A stretch of 64,000 nt of DNA from Erigeron canadensis (lineage: Eukaryota; Streptophyta; Magnoliopsida; Asterales; Asteraceae), in NCBI RefSeq assembly GCF_010389155.1, contig NC_057764.1, forward strand, positions 36,774,275 to 36,838,274, given 5' to 3'. The position numbers and the translations under genes were made by a program. Below the pieces are notes generated by a model that had not been told where the DNA came from, ran no database searches, and worked only from the letters and a program-made list of their open reading frames with translations. Numbering within the stretch: the stretch's first letter is position 1; every line of letters starts with the position of its first letter. This document shows, in pieces, positions 56,840-64,000 of this stretch.

Positions 56840-58254
56840 TGATGTTTAAGAGACGTTTTCGTATGCATTTGGTGCGTTTATGGTATTTGTTAGTGTTTCA
56901 GGTTGATAACAGGTACTTAAGCGATAATCTGAAGAAAACGAAGTTTCTGGAGTAAAACGAGTGTTTACGGACGTTTTACGAGGCAAGAGAGTGAAGATTA
57001 GAAGAAAGTCAAAGAAAGTCAACACTGGTCAACGCGCACTGCGGCGCAGGCTCATGGTGCGTCGCAGTAATATTTGTTGAGGATAAAACTGCTTCGCAGT
57101 CCCCTGAAACTGCGACACAGTTAGACCATATACGCCAAAAGACCAGTCAAGGAAGTCAAAGTCAACTGAAGTCAAAAGGGAGACTGCGACGCAGTTTGGC
57201 GCCGAATCTACAGAATTTTGTTAACATATAAATAGCTTGCAAAAACATTCTAAAAACCCTAACTTCACTTTCTAGACGATTTTTGAGTACTTTTCAAGGG
57301 TTTTTCTTGTATTCAATCATTTTGAAGGATCTCAAGCTCGATTAGAATCATTGCGTTATTCGTTTTCAATTCCTTGTATTCGGTAACGATGAATTCTCTA
57401 TATTTGATTCGTTATTCGTATTTCAATATGAGTGGCTAATCGTCTTTTCATCCATCTTGATGGAGTGAGACAATATGTAAGGATTGCACAATATTTTATA
57501 ATTCAAATGATTTGATTTCACGTTGTGTCGTGATCTTAATCTATTAATTATTTGTTATTTAATTATTAATTGCGGATAATTTTTATACAAGCTTAGTGGC
57601 AACTAGGGTTGAGTAAAGGTTATTTTGATCGCTTGGTTAGAAGCGATTGGTTCTATGACGGGTACGGTAGAAGAGAATTAATAATTAATAAGGATTAATG
57701 GGTTGATGGTTGTGTACAATCAATAGACATAATTGTTATCTGAAATGATCAAAATCATTGTTGAACTAGAGAAGTTATAAAAAGGCGTCTCGGGGTACCG
57801 GTCTTAATAATGGAACTAGTTTATACAAGAGAGTCAAATAAGTTGTAAACTTGACGGGTACGGGGTTGAAGATTAATTTGGGTCTCGGTCATTTAATCAA
57901 CTAATTGGATTTGAACTTCATAAAATGTGCAATCTTAACATGTTGTCGAGCGAAATCAAGATGGGTGACCTTTAAATTCTTGTTTTAAACAACAAACTCC
58001 TCTTTCGATTAATCCTGAGAGATTACTAACTCTTTTACTAACTACTTGCAACGTGACAATTCGGCCACAAAACCCCCCCATTTTTACTTGAATCACTTAA
58101 TTGTTACAAATGCTTATAATAGTCCTTGTGAACGATCTCGGCTTACCAGCTTTTACTATACTGCATGTGATCAGACACACTGCCTGTGAGTGTGTAGTGG
58201 TTAGTATTTAGGTAAATCGTGTTTATAAATTTTATTACTAGATTTCACACATCA
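56840..58254 (+). mobile_element. Solo LTR, ~1.4 kb, probably Gypsy type
   Basis: Ends are TGATGTTTAAGAG and TTTCACACATCA, giving the inverted termini TGATGT/ACATCA. A TATA box (CATATAAATAGC, about 57224-57235) is followed by AAACCCTAACTTCAC. Upstream are several near-palindromes of the form CTGCGnCGCAG. No internal polyprotein or second LTR is present in the window. I found no 5-bp duplication (ATTAT before, AAAAC after), so the ends may have recombined. Gypsy rather than Copia is a guess from the long U5 with GATCTCGGCTTACCAGC. Confidence 0.6.
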
Positions 58255-58830
58255 AAAACACTTTGATTTTTATCTTATGTGGAACTTGAACCATCTCAAT
58301 AATATTGAAAGAGAATAATAAATCTTTTTAAATTAATAGTTTAAAGATCTTTTTCACTATTATATGAAATTAAATGGTAAAATTAAAAAAGAAAACTAAC
58401 GAAATCTATTTTAATTTTTTGTAACTCATAAAAAGTTTTAGACTAATATTTTAAAAATAAATCATTATGCTATTAGAAAACATATGTTGAACCACTCTGA
58501 ACATTGGTCAAAATCGACAACTATTATCATAATGTAGTAGTTTGTCCGTACGTAGGTTATATAATATTAGTATTATTGTATTGATAATTAAGATAATCAT
58601 CATGTAATCCGTATCGAACTTCTTGATCTTTTTCTTTACCTTTTTCTTTTGTTGTTAATATATATAGAACATAACAAACTTTGTTAGGTACATAGTCTCA
58701 TATATAATAATTTCTAACTTGTTTTCGCAGCAGGCAGGCCACTACTCTCTCTAGCTAAAACCCTTACCACTAATCTCTCATCTATTTTTCATTATCATCC
58801 TTCTAGCTAGTTATTACCATATACTAAATA
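58255..58830. other. Promoter region of the receptor kinase gene
   Basis: AT-rich upstream region. TATATATAG at about 58660-58668, some 165 bases before the ATG, and a CT-rich leader (CTACTCTCTCTAGC, around 58741) are the only promoter-like elements seen. Confidence 0.35.
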
Positions 58831-61800
58831 ATGAAGTTATATCTCCGTCGTCCACCCGTACTTACAACATTAACACTACTTATTCTGATGTTTTTTCTAT
58901 TAATTCCACTTGAGCATCTTAGATGCTCCGCTCAACTTTTGCCCCTACAAGAAGGTACGCACGTTGGTTTCATTTTCACTATTCTCTGTATCTGCATGTG
59001 CAAAATGATGATTTTTAACAGTACTACTATTTTTATGTATATATACATGATTTTCGTGAGTTTATCATATCTGTTTTGAATGAATTAATTTTATATATAT
59101 AGAATTTTGAACATAACTGAATTTGTTACACTAACTAATAACCAACTAATTAACGGAATCTTCTTACCATATCTTTAATTATCTAGTAACAATCTTTATT
59201 TATATTGTTACACACTACATATATACTCGATCGTATTTCATATTTTCATCTGTTTTAGAGAATGTACAGTAATATTAACTAAAAAACAAATATGTGGTGG
59301 TGCCGCCGTGGTGGTTATTGTTTTGATTTCTTTCTAGTTGTTGTCTTACTTGATTTTGCCTCTGTTTTTCAGTTTTTGAATTATTTTATTATTAATTTAT
59401 ATAATTTTATCCAAAAAGTAATAATAACAACTTTAGCTAACTGTTGAAAATTGAAAATCTAATTTTGTTTTGACTCGTACGTATACCGGCAGTCCACTTT
59501 CTATATTGTTTCTTTGACTGTTTCTCCCATTAAACAAACTTTTATTGAAGTTGGTTAAAGTAATATTTATAAATTAATAATCTGTGTCAAAAATACAATT
59601 ATATGAACCAAGGCTTAGATAATTGTACTTTTTTTTTTTTTTTTTGATTTTTAGATTAGGAGATAATTTATATGATGTTAACATCATCTAGTTAGATGAT
59701 GTTCTCCAGGCAAACCATAAAATGCACGAGGGCTAGTGTAAAAATTGATGTAAGTGCATCATTTTTTAATATGTTAATAACAAGTGTGATTAGAACCGAT
59801 AACCTTTTGATGGCTAAGTAAAGTCAATAGCATTAGAATTTAAAATAATAGAAGCAAATCTTACAATTATTTTTCGTTGGCCCCATTTTCTTGAAGTTGA
59901 ACATGTCAATTGGCTGATTGGTTGAGCTACTAGCTGGCATCTGAATCTTTGGTTGGTTGGTCTCATAAGTGCAATTTATGTATGGCTGATTATGGTCAAA
60001 TTATAGTCAAATATGCAATAGTTGAAAAGTATGACCGATTTTGGTCAACCAAGGTATATCAAGAAGATAAATTATTAATTACAGATTAGAAGCATTGACC
60101 GACTTGAACAAAACCGGTAAACGGAGAGGTATCTTTGTTTAAGCCATTCCAGGAAATTAGAGCTTTGGATTTGATGTTGATAGTCTAGCCGGTATGCCGG
60201 CAATGTCTATATTTCTCCTCTGATCATCTCAAGATGTCTACCTAGTGAGGTTTAAACGCGGGTCTCTTCTGACACCTTCATATGCATTACCACTAGGGAA
60301 CATTGGAAATGGTTAAGGATTTGAACAATTCAAGGACATGAGCAAGCTATCATTTAGTTTTGATATATATTAGAAGCTAAACATACAAATAATATGTACT
60401 TATAAAACTAATTATATTTTAAAAGCTTTATGACTTTTGACTAAATTCTTATTGTTAAAGCGGCATGATGGGAAAACATTGTGCTCACACTAGGATTTGA
60501 ACTCAAGATCTCTCAGAATTAGGCTCCACCACATACCAGTCAATCTACTCATGATTGGTTACCTGTACACTTATATGTTAATCACTATTTATTACCATTT
60601 TTAACACTAGTTAATTAATGCTTTTATGATTAAAACACCTGGTTTACCAAAGTATGGCAAGGTTAGAAGTACGTAATCTCTTAAGTAGAAAGTTCATTTG
60701 GATAAACTTCTTTCTTCTTTTAATGATCGACAACAGTTGAGGCTCTTCAGTCAATATCCTCAAGGCTGCAGTATAGCGATTGGCAGGTTGCTAGAAATTC
60801 ATGCAGTGGAGGTGGAGGTCTTAATAACTCAATATCTCAGAATGATGAAGGGCTTATTAGATTTGGCAGCAATGTAACCTGCAACTGTAACAGCACTGTT
60901 TGTCGCATTACACACATGTATGAATCTATTTATCCTTTTATGTCTCATTTTATCCTATAATTATGAATAGGTATGTCCGTCTTAAGTTCCTGAAAAGAAA
61001 TTTCCAAATGAATTCTTTTGAGATTAGCTAGATACATTGCAGTGGATCACACTATCACAGGGCCTGATGCATGTTTGTCTGTTTGGGACGTTCTATACCT
61101 TTTTCACTAATGCTTCCGAGTATACTTATTTTTTATTACAGCCAGTTGAAGGGACTTAATTTGACAGGAGTTCTACCTGAAGAATTTGCAAACCTCACTT
61201 CTCTTCAAGAACTGTAAGTGCACATTTTTAGCCTTTTTATTAAATATGTCATAACCCCATATAGTTTCAAGAAATGTAAGTACACCCATTCAAGAAAATG
61301 TTTATCTGACAGTTGTAGGATGTGATCATGGTGACATAATGCAATAAACGAAGTTGGTAATATTATTAATTTATTGTTGTCATACAGAGACCTCTCTCGC
61401 AACTATATCAGCGGAAGTATTCCAGCACGTTTGGCTCAGCTTCCCCTTACCATTTTGTAAGAGTTATTGTTTGCTCTAATTCTTCTTTATGTATTATTTT
61501 CTAAGCTTAATGAAACATTCTTCTGATATTTCTTTCTTTACAGGAGTCTTTTGGGAAACCGCATCAGTGGTTCAATACCTAGTGAATTAGGTGATATACC
61601 GACACTTGAGGAACTGTAAGTAATAATTTTCATGTAAACAATAAATCAATCGTTTATGGGACTTCTTACTGATCTTACATCTGGATCCTTATAACAGAGT
61701 CTTGGAAGACAATTTGCTTGAAGGACCACTTCCACCAAACCTTGGGCGTTCACCTCTCTTGAGAAGAATGTAAGACTACATCTCAATCATAATTTGATTT

Positions 61801-64000
61801 ATTAAGATCGTACCATCTCATTTACAGTTTAGAGCTTTTTTTGCAGCCTTCTTTCTGCAAATAATTTCACAGGAACCATTCCGGAATCATATGGCAACCT
61901 TACTAATTTAGAAGATTTGTAAGTACTAGCTAGCGACCTTTATATTCTTTTCACCATCCATCAAAAATTCTTTCCTGATAATTTAAACCTGTTTACGATA
62001 ATTGCAGTAGGATAGATGGAAGTACATTATCGGGGAGAATACCTAGCTTGATTGGGAATTGGACAAGACTCACAAGACTGTGTGTTTATTTCGTCTAAAC
62101 TTTTTACAATCTGTTACATAAATATCTGTTTCAGTTCAATGTGATCCTTAATGTATCATACATACCTGCAGTGATATGCAAGGAACATCAATGGAGGGGC
62201 CTATTCCTTCTACAATATCTCTGTTGACAAATTTAACTGAACTGTGAGGCCACATTTTGTCACCGTTATTAGTTTGGTTTATTCAATGAGTTCGTGACTG
62301 CAGATTTAGGCATAGAACTTACCTCATTCGTGCATTATGGTTCTCAGGAGGATTACCGATCTGACTGGACCAAGTTCACCCTTTCCTGATCTGCAAAATA
62401 TGACACGCATGGTTAGACTGTAAGTTGATTTCATGGTTAATTCTGCTTCAGAAAGTTTGTTAATCAGCTTAGTACAGAAAGCTGGTATAATTCTTTTCAT
62501 CAACTTTGCTGCAGGCATTTGAGAAATTGTTTGCTTACTGGCTCAATACCAGACTACATAGGACAGATGACTCGGCTGAAAAACTTGTGAGTCAATCTGT
62601 AATATCTATCTTAAAGCAGACTACATCGTTTTTCACTTCTTAAAGCTTTATTTTCAATCGTTATTTGCAGAGACCTAAGCTTCAATATGTTGGATGGTCA
62701 AGTACCTAGTTCAATTGGAAGTGTGGATTTTGACAGCGTGTAAATTACTAATCAGAATTTTTTTTGCTCATAATGTCTACTGCACTGCATGGATATTTTG
62801 ATTTTCAAGTCCAATTTGAAATGAAATATTTTTCGTGGATGCAGGTTTTTTAATAATAACTCACTATCTGGAGAAATTCCTGCTTGGGCATTCGTCAATA
62901 ATAGAAAGATGTTAGTTATTCCCCGTCCTTAATTACATATTACGAATGTATGTACTTACATTCTTGCATTCGGCTATGAGATCAGTGGATGCACCATCTT
63001 AATTAAGTATTATGCAGTGACTTATCCTACAACAATTTTACACAAACACAAGAACGGAATTGTCAGCCATCTAGCTTGTAAGTCATATTTCATTTACCAC
63101 AAGAAAACGTACTCACCTACATGCGCTTACCAATTGTTCTTTAATCCATTGGCAGGAATCTGGTTGCCGCCTTATCATCTTCAGAAACAAGCAACGGGTA
63201 TGCTTCCTATGTTTATATATTGCTCATCTTAACTTATAGAAATGTTCCTAAGTGTGAATTTATTGTGTAGAAATTCTTGGTGTTTGACAGACGGACTTAC
63301 TTGCAGCAGAAATCCAAACCGTAAATAGTTCTCCTTTGTTATTCTGCCTTCCCATAACTCAAATCTATATTTAACCTTACATTTTTTTCTGAATTTGCAT
63401 ATCAGGTTATTCTTTATTTATAAATTGTGGTGGAAACAGTGTAGACTTTGAAGGAAATGAATACGAGCAAGACCTGACTGATGAACAGTCTTACTTTTAT
63501 CCTTCTTCTGAGAGATGGGCTTATAGCAGCAATGGTGTTTTCTTGGGAAATGATAATGCACCATTTGTCACGCGCACATCAAACGTGACAGGTGGCAGTT
63601 TATACAACACGGCCCGCCTTTCACCTACTTCCCTTAGATACTTTGGGCTGTGTTTAAGATCAGGTAGCTACAGAGTACGCCTCCACTTTGCTGAAATAAT
63701 GTATACTGATGATACGACTTTTAATAGCTTGGGAAGACGTATCTTTGATGTATCAATCCAAGTGAGTGCACAGACACTTCAGTATCTATTTGACTGTATA
63801 TAACTATGTATTGATTATATAATTTGTTACAAAATTAGATTTGCCGTTTATATAGGGACAATTGTTATTGAAAGACTTTAACATCAGGGAAGAGGCTAAT
63901 GGTACCGGCAGGGGTATCGTTAGAGAGTTTGATAATGTTATTGTTAACGGTAGCACATTAGAGATTCACTTGTACTGGGCAGGGAAGGGGACTACTGCAA
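58831..64000 (+). CDS. LRR-malectin receptor-like kinase, LRR VIII-2 type (partial, extracellular part)
   Basis: Eighteen exons seen: 58831-58954, 60737-60917, 61142-61213, 61388-61456, 61544-61615, 61698-61769, 61847-61918, 62008-62079, 62172-62243, 62348-62419, 62515-62586, 62671-62739, 62845-62910, 63018-63077, 63156-63197, 63271-63320, 63406-63761 and 63856 onward. All are in frame. Signal peptide: TLTLLILMFFLLIPLEHLRCSA. The N-cap is YSDWQVARNSC..CNCNSTVCRITHI. About eleven LRRs follow, mostly one per 72-base exon (LTGVLPEEFANLTSLQEL, ISGSIPSELGDIPTLEEL). Then NSWCLTDGLTCSRNPNRYSLFINCGG opens a malectin domain (NNG-type FVTRTSNVTGGSLYNTARLS, SYRVRLHFAEIMY). The window ends inside the malectin part, so the transmembrane helix and kinase lie beyond. 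This architecture is that of Arabidopsis At1g53430/At1g07650/LIK1. Exon 16 was extended to 63271 because only that acceptor keeps WCL..CSR in frame. Confidence 0.92.
59080..60736. other. Large first intron of the receptor kinase gene
   Basis: Intron 1 (58955-60736) is about 1.8 kb. It holds a poly(T) run at 59629-59645. Two blocks at 60180-60300 and 60460-60550 resemble degenerate tRNA-like or SINE sequences (GGTTTAAACGCGGGTCTC, ATTTGAACTCAAGATCTC), but no clear box pair could be set. No separate gene is visible. Confidence 0.4.

Noticed and set aside
60180..60550. tRNA-like words (GGTTTAAACGCGGGTCTC, ATTTGAACTCAAGATC) in the receptor kinase intron
   Set aside because: No cloverleaf could be drawn and no paired A and B boxes at proper spacing; at best worn SINE remains.
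63291..63320. Shorter exon 16 of the receptor kinase starting at the CAG before 63291
   Set aside because: It shifts the frame and loses the conserved Cys pattern; the acceptor at 63270 restores NSWCL..CSRNPNRYSLF.

Overview
This window is nuclear DNA from a flowering plant, most likely a eudicot. Every gene is split by GT-AG introns, the non-coding DNA is AT-rich, and it is crowded with small transposable elements. The proteins belong to plant-only or plant-typical families. The repeat flora (Stowaway and Mutator MITEs, TA-microsatellite-flanked elements, SINE-like and Helitron-like termini) looks asterid to me, perhaps Asteraceae, but that is only a guess. There are no bacterial, organellar, rRNA, tRNA or CRISPR features.

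Layout. From 1 to about 36 kb, eight genes lie head to tail on the minus strand: the 5' part of a mitochondrial inner membrane protease subunit 1 (365-806), a bHLH factor (1208-2150), plastid solanesyl diphosphate synthase (3007-5887), a plant SH2-domain protein (11144-17272), a plastid sodium/bile-acid-symporter-like transporter close to BASS1 (19079-22344), a double B-box factor close to BBX22 (23913-26059), and two tandem trichome-birefringence-like (TBL) O-acetyltransferase genes (30024-31713 and 32907-35959). A plus-strand DTW-domain tRNA-modification gene follows (38474-42383). Next come two DUF1218 membrane-protein paralogues (44023-44982 and 50814-54230, minus) with a small TPD1-like secreted-protein gene between them (48245-48690, minus). 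The window ends inside a plus-strand LRR-malectin receptor kinase gene (58831 to beyond 64000). I rebuilt each gene exon by exon; all junctions keep frame and use GT-AG sites, except for the expected incompleteness at the two window edges.

The genes are independent units, not an operon, but their order is informative. SPS, the SH2 gene, BASS1, BBX22 and TBL relatives sit near one another on Arabidopsis chromosome 1 (At1g785-787 and the duplicate block near At1g170), as I recall it, so this looks like an old conserved block. SPS makes the plastoquinone side chain and BASS1 is a plastid envelope transporter. BBX22 is a light-signalling factor, and TBLs acetylate cell-wall polysaccharides in the Golgi.

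The most notable non-coding observations: (1) a Mutator-like MITE with a 9-bp target duplication has inserted into the last exon of the SH2 gene and supplies its stop codon; (2) two more MITEs carry perfect 9-bp duplications; (3) three copies of one Stowaway family; (4) an intronic tandem array in which each ~93-bp unit is itself a foldback; (5) a tandem duplication that copied the stop codon end of the DTW gene; (6) a ~42-bp minisatellite and a probable solo LTR inside one large intron of the second DUF1218 gene; (7) a ~1.4-kb solo LTR with repeated near-palindromic CTGCGNCGCAG motifs ahead of its TATA box.
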